Source: Cyclostephanos tholiformis
Lineage: Eukaryota; Bacillariophyta; Thalassiosirophyceae; Thalassiosirales; Thalassiosiraceae
NCBI GenBank assembly: GCA_036939975.1
Contig: JALLPB010000515.1
Span: 1 to 20,274, forward strand
Direction of reading: 5' to 3'
Length of the DNA: 20,274 nucleotides
The stretch's first letter is position 1, and each line of letters begins with the position of its first letter. Below, one piece after another: positions 8,435-18,218 of the stretch. The notes beneath the pieces were generated by a model. That model saw only the letters and a list, made by a program, of their open reading frames with translations. It had not been told where the DNA came from and made no database searches. The position numbers and the translations under genes were made by a program.

Positions 8435-9086
8435 CGACCTCTCGTGTTGAGACTGGCATGGTGGAGAGTGCAGTTTTTAGAACTTCAAACAATGACATGT
8501 AGATATCACCCATGAGAATTTCAATCTGTTGGGAACAATCTTCTTCTAAAGATCTTATTAATAAATGGAAAAAGAGTGAGTCCATTGGAATAATAAAAAG
8601 TCGTATTTGTTCTTATTTCGAGATTGTTTCCCCCAAAGTTCTACTTTTGTTGGGCCCATGAGCGATGTCGTTTGCAATAATAGTAGAGAGGGATAAAGTT
8701 TAGTGTTATCACGTTGATTCTGCTTCTCATAATTCCTACGTGAATCAAAGCGCGTGGTCCCGAGACGAGCCCGCACCGACGAATTTGGCCCGACCTTCGA
8801 TAAAACTGAGCCCCGAATCCCACCGCCCCCCTCCCTCCCTCCCTCCCTCCCTCAAAAATGCAGGCCGGGGGAACGGGGGGAAGGTTCCACACCGTGCGGT
8901 CAAGAAGTGATATCTTTTCCATCGAAGGCTCTTGTATCGATACGACAACCAAGCTAGCGCCTATATTGGATCCTATCGAACTGTTTCCAATCATCGTTTT
9001 TCGCGCCACTCTTACTCTGTCCGCATTATTTTTAGGGCAACTCTCACATCGACGAACCGACGAGAGGTAACGCACGCACGACTGTG
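8435..9086. other. Intergenic region upstream of the Trp-repeat gene
   Basis: About 650 bp of host DNA that was continuous with 2986-3092 before the copia insertion. Together they formed the spacer between divergent genes. It holds a CCCT microsatellite (8826-8853) and a palindrome GTATCGATAC (8934-8943). The short open frames here show no domain, and I see no RNA gene. Confidence 0.6.
8826..8853. repeat. CCCT microsatellite
   Basis: About six tandem CCCT units in a C-rich strand, roughly 235 bp upstream of the Trp-repeat gene start. The complementary strand is G-rich with GGG triplets and could form a quadruplex; that is inference. Confidence 0.85.
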
Positions 9087-11641
9087 ATGATGGCCGCCGG
9101 ATCATCGTCCCCCTTTATGGCATCCCTCCCCCTCCTACTCCTCCTCCTTCTGTCCTTCGTCGCCGACATTCCCTGGATGATGACGGCGGCGGCGACGAGG
9201 ATGACGATGGCCGAGAATCACGACGACGATCCGACGATCGTCCCCACTGCGGCGGCCCAATCGCGACAGGCCGTGGATGACGCCCCCCCCAATGATGACG
9301 ACCAATTGAGCTCTATTCCCCCCACCTCGAGTCCGACGGAGGAGGACATGGTCGACTGCTTCCTCCTTTCGCTTTCAGAGGACGATTGCGATGCATCGAA
9401 GCCCGATTGCGAGTGGTGGACCGATGCAATTACCGACGAAACGACCACGATGACGACTGACATCTCGATTACCACCGCGGCGCCAACATTCGCGGCAACG
9501 CCGGTCACCTCGATTTGTCGTAATTCCTGCGATGCGCTAACGTCTAGGTCGAGCGGCGAATACGAATGCATCTCGATGGCGCATTGCGAGTGGATCGCGA
9601 TAAACGATGACGGTGGTGGCGATGGCGGTGGAGGTGGCGGCGGTGGTGACGTTGCGTCATATTGTCGTACGAGGGTGATGTGCGAGGGCGTGCTCGAGAG
9701 GAACGAGTGCAAGGACGCGCTGCCGACGTGCGAGTGGGACGACGTGTCGGGAATTTGCGTCATGTCCACGCCCGTACCCACGTCGAGTCATCCCACGACG
9801 TACCTACCGACGAATCATCCGTCGCACTCGACATCGCCGACGTATGCGCCGATATTCTCGCCCACGTCCGCTCCCACGTACAGTCACGTGCCGACGATTA
9901 CGACATCGTCCATGGGTCCTACGAAGTATTCCCCCACCGACGTCATCGCGTCATCCCGTCGTCCGACGCTGGCCGATTACGCGTACGTTCGTCCGGAAAG
10001 AAACGACCTGCGATACGTCCCCTACGACGACCTACCGTCAGATGTGCGATATGCGGCGAAGGACATGTTGGGTTATACGATGGAAACTTGGGACATACCG
10101 GGTACGAATCCAGTCGAATATTTGAGGTACGACGAATTGAGCGACGGGCAGAGGATGGCGGCGAAGACAATCGGTTTCGTCGACGATGCATCGTGGAATT
10201 GTTGGCAGGTGAGCCTTGCTCCATTCCATCGATTTTATTCCATCCAACATCCCCTCACCCCCCCCCTCACCCACCCCCGTTTCCATCGGCACGTGAAGAA
10301 TCATTGGGAATCCTTCTNGTAGTTGTGAGATTAAATATTAAGAGTGAGAGAGCGGACGAGCAGTCCCTCGAGCTAACGACGACAATGGAGTCGTTGGGGT
10401 GGGACATGTCCTCGTGGAACGAGATGTACCCCGATCCGCCGATCGTACGGCCGTCGATGTACGGGAGTTGGGACGACCTCACGGACGGGCAGAAAGGACA
10501 GGCCAATCGGCTTTGCCATTACAAGACGTCCTACGATCGACTAGACCTGAAGGTATACGGCGGGTACGGATACCCCCTCCCCCGGCCGTGGAGGCGCTTC
10601 GTACCATGGGAGGATTTGAACGACGAACGTCGGACGTTGCTGAGGGAGAATTTGGGATACACTGAACTGACGTGGAACGTACCGCGATTGGCCGAGGTCG
10701 AGAGTCGGGGTTATTTCGAATTGATGTACTACGAGAGCGATGCCGCCGCGACGGTTATTGGACTGGAGGAGTCGGGGTGGGATTGCTGGATGAATCACTA
10801 CGATAGTTACGGCTGGGCCGACCTGTTAGACAGGGGAATCGCGGAGTCGATGGCGGGGCTTGGATGGTCCGAATCCTCGTGGGAGGGAGGAGGCGATCCG
10901 CCGCCGTCGGACTCGAAGTCTTGGAAGGAGCTTACTGAGGCGGAACAGCTCCATGCCACCGACCTGTGCTTCTATGAGTTCAACTGGGACATGATCGACA
11001 TGACGAGGAATGACGGGCCGTTCCCATTCCCTATTCCGACTGTAAGGTTTACGGCTTGGGAGGCGCTCACGCCCGAACAAAGGCGTATCGCCGAGAACGT
11101 GATGCTTTACGACGAAATGACATGGAATGACTGGGGTCTCGCCGACATCGAAAATCGAGCATGGGATGACCTCACTAAGGATCTATGGCCGTATGCCATT
11201 CAATTGGGGTTGTACTCGAGAACTTGGGATTGCTTTCAAAACGTAAGTAATTTGGATTATTAACCCTCTATTCACGCGACTCTCTCTTATACTCACTTTT
11301 GCTATTTTTTTTCGTTTCCTCTTGTTGGTAAGCACTATCGAGGTACGAAGTGGGTAGAACTTTCACCTGATGTGATGAGCGCTGCAAGCGCATTGGGCTG
11401 GGACGAAAACATCTGGAGCATGCCGCAGGGCAAAACGGCACTGTACGGACAGAAATGGAGCGAGCTAAGCGAGGAGAACCAGATTGCTGCTCATGTCTTG
11501 TGCCATTTCAATGTCACATGGCCTGGTGGTGGCGGTGACAGTATCAATTTGTTGAACTGGGATAACCCCGTGAATGACGCAAGCCATGCATTAGCTCACA
11601 TATCATTAATGCTGGCAATGCTGGTTGTTGTTTGTATGTGA
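9087..11641 (+). CDS. Secreted Cys-rich, PT-rich, tandem Trp-repeat protein
   Basis: Three exons: 9087-10208, 10299-11242 and 11333-11641. The N-terminus is a signal peptide (MASLPLLLLLLLSFVA). Next come three Cys segments ending in CEW (KPDCEWW, SMAHCEWI, LPTCEWDD) with a Gly run, then a mucin-like Pro/Thr/Ser linker (SPTYAPIFSPTSAPTYS). The rest is about twelve ~33-residue units on the pattern W..L.........A..LG[WYF]....W. They follow a four-type order B-C-D-A repeated three times. For example A-type units carry NRLCHYKTSY, TDLCFYEFNW and HVLCHFNVTW; C-type units end ASWNCWQ, SGWDCWM and RTWDCFQ. The hydrophobic end (HALAHISLMLAMLVVVCM) suggests a GPI or membrane anchor. Exon 2 has an N at 10318 and about 33 bp of non-coding-looking sequence after it that breaks the frame. 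I cannot name the family; a cell-surface or cell-wall role is inferred. Confidence 0.75.
10209..10298 (+). other. Intron 1 of the Trp-repeat gene, 90 nt
   Basis: It has a GTGAGC donor and a GTGAAG acceptor. It joins SWNCWQ to NHWESF, matching the uninterrupted DCWMNHYDSY of the second block. An alternative acceptor at 10363 would delete the NHWESF and WADEQ-like part of the repeat, so I prefer 10298. Confidence 0.7.
11243..11332 (+). other. Intron 2 of the Trp-repeat gene, 90 nt
   Basis: It has a GTAAGT donor, a T-rich interior and a GGTAAG acceptor. Splicing yields DCFQN-HYRGTKWVEL, restoring the repeat pattern. The upstream frame otherwise stops within the intron (11261-11263). Confidence 0.85.
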
Positions 11642-11937
11642 TGATCAAACTAGTTGTATCAATTCTACTTAGCTTCGTTGTTTCAAACTTTTACTCGTAG
11701 TTGTCTTAATTTTTTGGTCTGGTGGGGATGGCCAGCTTGAGAGAATTTGGCATGAGTTTAGCCGTGCCATGGGCAACAAGGGTGGGTCGATATAAATCAG
11801 AAAATGAGAATGCAACGTTCGAGAAATAACTGTCATATTGCCACGATGATTTAATTTTCTCCTACATGGATTTGCGATTTTGCGCGAAGTGATTAGAGAA
11901 AGAGCAATGCTGGCAACATCAGCTTGCCAACTTTTTT
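11642..11937. other. Convergent 3' intergenic region
   Basis: 296 bp between the ends of the Trp-repeat gene (+) and the APE2-like gene (-). It is AT-rich with short A and T runs. I see no coding, RNA or repeat structure beyond expected 3' UTR sequence. Confidence 0.5.
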
Positions 11938-14187
11938 TCACTTTTTAGTAAAATGCTTCAAGAGACCGTTATTAGTAACTACGATATGTTTTTTTCTGGA
12001 CGGAGATTTGGTACCATTCACGTTCCCCGTCGAATTATTACTATTCGAGTTTCCGAAAAACGAATGCAAAGATTTCTTCCTTGGCCCTGCCACCTCGGAC
12101 ATTTCCCCACTGATAGTCGACCTCTTCTCGCCGGAGACGGCGATAGACGATGGCGGGAATCCGTTGCACGAGGACAGTGACGACGATGACGTTGACGTCA
12201 TACCGCCAGACGAGAAGAACGATGATATCGGTCTTTGCCTCTTGTGCGGCTGCGCCTTGCGGGTGGGGCCGTCGTCGATCAGGTCCGATGTGCCGATTCG
12301 ATTCGACAACAGGTCGTCCTTCATCAGGAGGGAAACGGCGACGTGATCCGAGTAGCTCGGTGGCGTGTACAATATGCCGGTATGCGGCTTCCCCACGAAC
12401 TGCGTGTCCAACGCCATCCTCGTCGCTGGGGCGATGCCACCCCCCGTGTACGTTCCCGATTCGAATAGGCCGCATGCCGTTGCGGCCATTAGGGCGGCCT
12501 CCTCCCCCATTGGATCGACGTCGACGTATTTCGGATGACTCGCGTCCCTACCCCCGCATCGAAGGAGAGACATCGACCTGCACCCGACATCATTCGGGGG
12601 CAATGGGGGTAACGGCTCGACGTATTCCATTAGCGACCTGTCCACGAGCGTGTAGTCTATCCTAGTCCCCTCGTTCGTATAACGCTTCTGCGTGAACTGG
12701 TGCCAGCACGTGAATCTGCGACGTGTTTCGGGGAAGGCGTTGTTAGTACCTCTCTTTCAGCATTTAGCGACGACAAGATTCACCCCCACAAACATGTTAG
12801 CTCACCTGGCCTCGGCATTAGGATATAAATGTCGAAAAACGTCGACCATACCGTTCTCGCCATCCAGGAGACTTCTCATCCACAACAACGGCGGAGAATC
12901 GGGATTCGGTCCCGAAAAATCAGAGTCGGATATACGCCTGCGTACCCCCTCGTTCCAATGCACGCCGCACACCTTGGCCATTAGCTCCGACAATGTACGC
13001 ACGGACACGGAGTTGCGCTTGCGATACACTACGTCGAGTCCCGTCCGCGGATCGCTGTAGGTTAACTCGTCGAGGTTGTAACGACCTAGCGCATTCTCGA
13101 CCGTATCCTCGTAATCGCCCAGCATGACAGATCTGCCGCCGCCGCCTCCTCCTCCTCCTTCGCCGCCACCACCACCACCGCCGTCATCGACATTCGACGA
13201 CGACGGCCCGACCGCCGCGACCGTGACGCGCGCGCGGAATCTATCGAATGTCGCACCCGTGGACGGATTGGTCGTACGTCGCGGCAACGCCTCGAGGGTG
13301 GACAGTGCTGCCACGATCCCATCCCAGTGCGTGGCGACGTCGTCCTGCCATGCCGATGAAACGTCGTCGTGGTCGTCGTGGTCGTCGATATCGATGTCGT
13401 CCGTTTCATCCTCCATCCCATCCTCTTTTTCATCCTCGCCTCCTCCTCCTCCTCGTCGTCGTCGTCTTCGTTGTCGTAGCCTTCGTAGTCGTCCTTCCTC
13501 CAGGACCTCGTCGACGTTGACCCTGCGATCCTCCCAATGAACGTCCCTCCCGTCCAATGCGATGTTCATGTCCCCGACGAGGATCACCCCCTTGCCGTGA
13601 ACATCCCTCTGCCTATCCATGGCATCCCGTAACGCGTGGAGGAACCCCATCTTCCTCGGCAGGGACGTCGAATCCGACCCGCACGGCACGTATACGTTGA
13701 ACAGCACGAAGGCGCCGTGATCGGTCATGACGCAACGTCCCTGATCGTCGAACTCCGACTTGCCCAACGGACGCGAATCGGCCCCGAGCACTAGGCCGTC
13801 CCTCGCGTACGTCACGACGCCGTTGAAGCCGCGACACCTCGGATCGGACACCGTCGACCAGTAGGATTCGTAACCGGGAACGAACGAACATCGATGGGGC
13901 TCGGTCCGATCGATTAGCGACTTGAGAGGGACCTTGTGCTCCTGCAGGCAAAGGACGTCGACGTTACCGTGAAGGCGGAGGAAGGTACCGAGGGGATTAT
14001 TGGCATCGTCGACGCGATGGTGGGACGACGACGACGACGACGACGAGGGGGGGGGGGGGTCGGTCGCGGTCGCGCTTGCTCTTCCTCCTCCTCCCCCGCC
14101 GCCCCCGACGCGGCCGCCGCAGTAATCGTCGTGTATACGCTGCAGGGCGGGCTTCAGGCCTGCGACATTCCAGCTAACTATCAGCAT
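11938..14187 (-). CDS. APEX2: APE2-like AP endonuclease (exonuclease III/EEP family)
   Basis: Two exons (14187-12806 and 12715-11938) give 719 residues from the ATG at 14187. The catalytic motifs of the endonuclease-exonuclease-phosphatase fold are in order: SWNVAG (5-10), LQEHK with the metal-binding Glu (81-85), NVYVPCG, VGDMNIA (GDxN, 204-210), and from exon 2 TRIDYTLVD and YSDHVAVS (the SDH motif). Such enzymes cut DNA at abasic sites in base-excision repair; APE2 also has 3'-5' exonuclease activity and binds PCNA. The tail has a PIP box (QRPISSFF) and two PIP-like motifs (KKSLHSFF, GLLKHFTKK). I see no C-terminal Zf-GRF finger, which animal and plant APE2 carry. Ser, Gly and Asp/Glu low-complexity inserts lengthen the catalytic region. 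The gene diverges from the ankyrin gene. Confidence 0.88.
12716..12805 (-). other. Intron of the APE2-like gene, 90 nt
   Basis: On the minus strand it has a GTGAGC donor and a GTCGCAG acceptor. It splits an Arg codon (AG|A). Splicing gives NAEA-R-FTCWHQF, leading into the RIDYTL motif. Confidence 0.9.
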
Positions 14188-14529
14188 TTATATATTCCCT
14201 CTCTTGTTATTCAGATATCAATTGTGTTATTATTCATGAGAAGAAAATGACGCGGTAGGACCTAAAAAAGGTCTGTGTGATTATGGGTAGGGTGATCATT
14301 TTTTGGGTCATTGGTCTCGATCACTACTTGCTGGACGATGCCGTCGCGCCGCGCCAAAAACACATCCATCTCAGCATAGTACGATAGAGTATGTAGTACA
14401 TATCATATCGTATCGTATCGTAGATTCACGTCGAGAGGAAAAAAACTCAAGCAGCCCCCACCCATAATAACGAAAACCACCACATCACAACTCCACGATC
14501 ACGCCACAACAGACCACACCACGATACCA
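14188..14529. promoter_or_regulatory. Divergent promoter region of APE2-like and ankyrin genes
   Basis: 342 bp between two head-to-head start codons. It contains a short TATCG tandem repeat (14406-14420) and an A/C-rich leader (about 14445-14529) before the ankyrin ATG. No canonical TATA box or RNA gene is evident. Shared promoter function is inferred from the arrangement. Confidence 0.5.
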
Positions 14530-15068
14530 ATGAACCTCTTTCGCGAGAAGAAGACGGCACCCTCCGCCGCAGTCGTCGCCGCCGTGGAAGACAACGTCCT
14601 CGGTGGCATCGATGACGATGGGGGGGTCGACTCGGGGCAGTTTGCGGTGGCGGCGGTGACGGCGGAAGACGACGACGATGCAGCGGTCGACGATGGTATT
14701 ACCGATAACGACGATGATATCGATGACGAAGACGACGATGTTGTGGGGGATGAGAAGTACAGCGACGATGAAGAGGACGAGGACGAGATCGGTTCCGACT
14801 TGGACTCGGACTACACCTACGAGACCGTGGACGACGACGACGTCGACGACGCCGGGAATGGCGGGAGAGGAGGCTGGTTCGGCTTCCTCAGGCGCGGGGG
14901 GAGGGGGAAAGGAGGAACAACTCGCATTGTCGTCGAGCGCGACGTCTCGGTCGTTAATGACGACGACGACGACGACGATGACGATGGAGGGGATGAGGAC
15001 GAGGAAAGGATGGTGGTGGTGGGGGTGGGGGTGGAGGAGGAGGAGGAGGATGAGGGGGGGGGCACAAC

Positions 15069-15126
<58 letters not shown>

Positions 15127-17985
15127 ACGGTCGAGTTGGGGAATCGGGTTCGCGAGGAGGAGGGGGGGGGGAGGAGGGAGATGGGAGGAGCAGGGAACGA
15201 AAAGAAGGAGGAGGAGGAGGAGGAGGCGATGCTCATGGCCGAGGCCATACGACGGGTACAGGAACGCATACGCAGCAATGGGGGGAAGTTGTACGATGCG
15301 CTCGATCCCGCCGATAGGGAATTGGTCGACTCGTGGAAGGACGGGCGGGGGGGGGGGATAAAGATCGATGATGTCGTGGATGAGACGATGAAGGGGGGGG
15401 AAGGAGGGGGGGAGAAGGATGAGGAGGAGAAGGAAGAGGAGAGTCGAAGGATCGCCGAATCGGACGTGGAAATAACAACTGAAGTCGTAGAAGGACGGGA
15501 GGACGACGCGGACAAAATCGAGACCTCGGTGCAGGCATTGTCATCGCACGACGTTGATGACGATGATGACGATGACGACGATGACGATGAGCAGCCGACG
15601 GTCGAGGAGCAGCGCAAGCTTTTATCCCTCGCCGCTGAGCACGATCGCGTGGACGTCATCCAGGCGCTGCTTCGGGATTACGATTGCGACGATGATGGTT
15701 CGCCGTCGACGTGCGATTCCCTGCTCGCCGGCATCGGCATCGGCATCGGCACCGGCATCGGAACGTCCCATCACGTCGATGATGGCGATAATGAACCAAT
15801 ACCATCGACGCCGATATTCGTACCGCCGCCGCTGCACGTGGCGGTCGCCCATGGATCGGTCAACGCCGCATCGTGCCTCCTTCGCCGGGGTGCTGATCCC
15901 TCCTTGAGACCGAGGGTGATGTCGGGTGGAAGCGGTACGGGGGTTGAAGATAGGAATTACAAAAAGTATGAGGGCATGTCTGCGTGGGAGTTGGCGTTCG
16001 GGAGCTCGGCGGATGCCGATGATGACGATGATTTCGACGATGAGAAAATGGGCAACGATGGGGACGAGGCACGGACGGCCGGTGGGAGGGGATGGTTCGG
16101 CTTCGGCTCCGCCGCGGCCACCGTCGACCCACCCGTTTCCTTGACCGAACGCCCCACGAAGACTAAGAGGAAGAGGAAGAAGATAAAGCGACCGTTGAAC
16201 ATACAGCCATCGAAATTGGATGGCATTCGCAACGCCTTCATCGCCGAGGCGATGCGCGCGGTTGGATCCGACGAAGTCCGTCGTCTCGCCCAGCTGTTAA
16301 ATGCGGGCATGGATCATGAAACAGAGGTGATGCCGGGCAAGACGCTCTTGGGTTGGGCAGTTGACATGGATGCGCGCCGTTGCTGCGAACTATTGTCCTC
16401 TCTGCAATCGTCAAAGAGGAAAGTAGAAGAAAAGATGTCAACAGAAGATGAGTCGCGGCAAAATGATTCCCGAACTAAGAATGAGATCGAAGAAGCCACG
16501 TCGACCACTTGCCAGTCTCCTCCATACGTTGAAGATGCACGCTTCTCGGGCCTCTCGCTGGGAGATATACGAATTCTCGTGTCCGAAAATATCAATCTCA
16601 TCCCGCACCTGACCGCATGTAGGGATGACCTGGCGAAAGAAACTTCCATTTCCCGATCCATATTGGGCGCGGGTGGGACGCTGTCGTCGCACTCGCTGTT
16701 GGAGTTGGTCCGTGCACTGAAGGACCAACGTGCCCGAGCGGAGGACTCGTGCGCCGCGTGGCAAGCGGCGTGGGAAGAACGCGAGGATGAGTTCGACTTT
16801 TTTTGGGAAGAGGTGTTGGATGAAGGATTGCGGGAAGAACTTGGGATAATTTTGGATGGAGTGCAAATAGAAGAAATGGCACCGTCATCGATTACAGTCA
16901 ATGCTCTGCAGAAAAATCAGGATGATAATCCATTTGATGAGCGACGTGCTGTCATTGAGAGTTTTATCGACGTAGAAAATTGCGTCAATGCTCTACGTGC
17001 GTCCATCGTCAACCTGACCGAGAAGATTGCCACGTGCAACGCTGAAATAGAACGCCATGGCATGTCAGGGGCACTGTCGTTGACCAGATCATTGAATAAC
17101 GAGGTGAAAGAGTGGGAAAAGAAATTGCGCATCGCACGCGAGGGCGAGAGTGTTTGCCGTAGAAAAATTGATATAATCAAGGGGAGGATCGATAGTATCG
17201 ATAATAGTTTGCTGGCCGATGAAGGAGATGAGAAATCATCTCTCGGTGGTGATGAAAAAAATACGACAATATCGATGCGTTCTTTGATCGTTGATGATGG
17301 AGGAGGAGTAGGAGGAGGAGGAGAAGGAAGAGAGGAGAGAGGGACAGATGATGATGAAATAATAATCGAGGATTTTCAATTGCATGCAATTGTCCAGCGA
17401 AATCAGGAGCAAGAGGGGAATGGAAAGTCCGAATCGTCATCACCAATTGAGCAACAGCAACATTCAGTGGTACAAGACATGGTGACAAATAGATTCAATT
17501 TATCCCCACTGTCGATTAATCAAGACGAATCGCGATACATTGCTACAGATAACTACACAGACAATATCAGTACAGTCATTTTAGATGAGAGAACCGATGA
17601 TAGTATGAGCGCAACCAACGACATTATCGCGGAAGACGCTGTCGATGAGAAGAAGTTAGAATTGAATTCTAGAAAGGAAGTAGACTGTGGATCCCCAGCA
17701 ATCCAAGATCCAAAGGAAAAAAATGATCTGAATCTCACATCAACAAGAAATGATGCAGTCTTGACAAAAAATAATTTGCCATCAATCGAGCCATCTCATG
17801 CGATTGCCCAGGGAATGTCGACGGCCATTGTCGTGCATCCATCATATCAAAAATCTCGCTTTTTGTCTTCTGCGATTTGGGAAATTTTGAAACGACTCGT
17901 GGGCATAAGCAGGGCTCCACCGATGAACCGCTCGAATAGCAAAAATGATGCTGAGGTAGGTAACCGACACATCATGATAGTATGA
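14530..17985 (+). CDS. Large acidic ankyrin-repeat protein with coiled coil
   Basis: A single open frame of 1151 codons. The N-terminal third is low complexity: Asp/Glu runs and a Gly run encoded by 52 consecutive Gs. Ankyrin-like repeats occupy about residues 357-482 (QRKLLSLAAEHDRVDVIQAL, PPLHVAVAHGSVNAASCLLR, RGADPSLRP, MSAWELAFG). One more lies near 580-625 (LAQLLNAGMDHETEVMPGKT, LLGWAVDMDARRCCELL). A basic cluster (TKTKRKRKKIKRP, about 543-555) could be a nuclear signal. About 720-770 is helical and Trp/Glu-rich (CAAWQAAWEEREDEFDFFW). A coiled coil is likely at about 815-890. The tail is unstructured. GGRG(G)WFGF occurs twice (residues ~114 and ~518). The family is not recognised; a protein-binding scaffold is inferred. 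The extreme C-terminus is uncertain because a copia-like relic begins at its end. Confidence 0.8.
15071..15122 (+). repeat. Homopolymer of 52 G inside the ankyrin gene
   Basis: It is uninterrupted and flanked on both sides by GGCACAACG (15061-15069 and 15121-15129). It encodes about 17 Gly in frame. Its true length is doubtful because polymerases and assemblers handle such runs poorly. Confidence 0.85.
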
Positions 17986-18183
17986 ATCATTTATTCGATG
18001 CTGGGTCCAGGACTTAGAGACGGGATAGATCGTTGTAAAGGATCTTGCTAAGAGATCAGCCGCATTGAAAGTACCAAAGAGAGCGCCATCGCGAGCTACG
18101 CGCAGGATAATACGCTGGGATAAGCGGATAAGCCTATGGAAGCTAGATGCGATGTTCGACCGGTGATGTTCCTTTATTATGCC
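17965..18183 (-). pseudogene. Probable relic of a second copia pol 3' end
   Basis: The minus strand has an open frame from 18195 with no start codon, reading GIIKEHHRSNIASSFHRL, then IILRVARDGALFGTFNAADLLARSF. This resembles the extreme C-terminus of many Ty1/copia polyproteins, where a K.H..(I/L)SFHR segment is followed by a DG..N.AD(I/L)L(S/T)K segment. The spacing differs from the typical form by about three residues, and no alignment was run. It starts next to the ankyrin stop at 17985 and is not from the same subfamily as the main element. An alternative is a final ankyrin-gene exon on the other strand (see rejected items). Confidence 0.42.
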
Positions 18184-18218
18184 TATATTTTTAAATTAAT
18201 TATAGTAGGAATTTTCAA

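Noticed and set aside
8423..8451. Inverted repeat CTCAACAC...GTGTTGAG at the copia border
   Set aside because: One arm is the LTR terminus, the other is host DNA beyond the duplication. Probably chance, or a minor insertion-site preference; it could mislead border calling, but the CACAG duplication fixes the edge.
8308..8502. 64-codon plus-strand frame
   Set aside because: It crosses the copia LTR and the target-site duplication, so it cannot be an old host gene, and it shows no domain.
9218..9781. 187-codon minus-strand open frame
   Set aside because: It lies opposite the Cys-rich exon, whose signal peptide, CEW modules and splice sites support the plus strand.
10209..10363. A single 155-nt intron 1 ending at GAGCAG
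   Set aside because: It restores the frame but removes the NHWESF and ADEQ residues that align with the repeat in block 2. The 90-nt intron fits the repeat and the other introns better.
13124..13540. Pro/Ser-rich plus-strand frame within the APE2-like gene
   Set aside because: It is a shadow of the Gly and Asp/Glu inserts of APE2; the catalytic motifs on the minus strand settle the coding strand.
14817..15659. Long minus-strand open frame rich in Ser and Pro
   Set aside because: It is the antisense of the Asp/Gly/Glu repeats of the ankyrin gene. Repetitive codons keep the opposite strand open; no domain is present.
17956..18166. A final ankyrin-gene exon (intron 17956-18052, then ERSAALKVPKR... 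to a TGA at 18164-18166)
   Set aside because: Donor, acceptor and frame are possible, but the opposite strand of the same DNA resembles a copia C-terminus. Not excluded; RNA-seq would decide.
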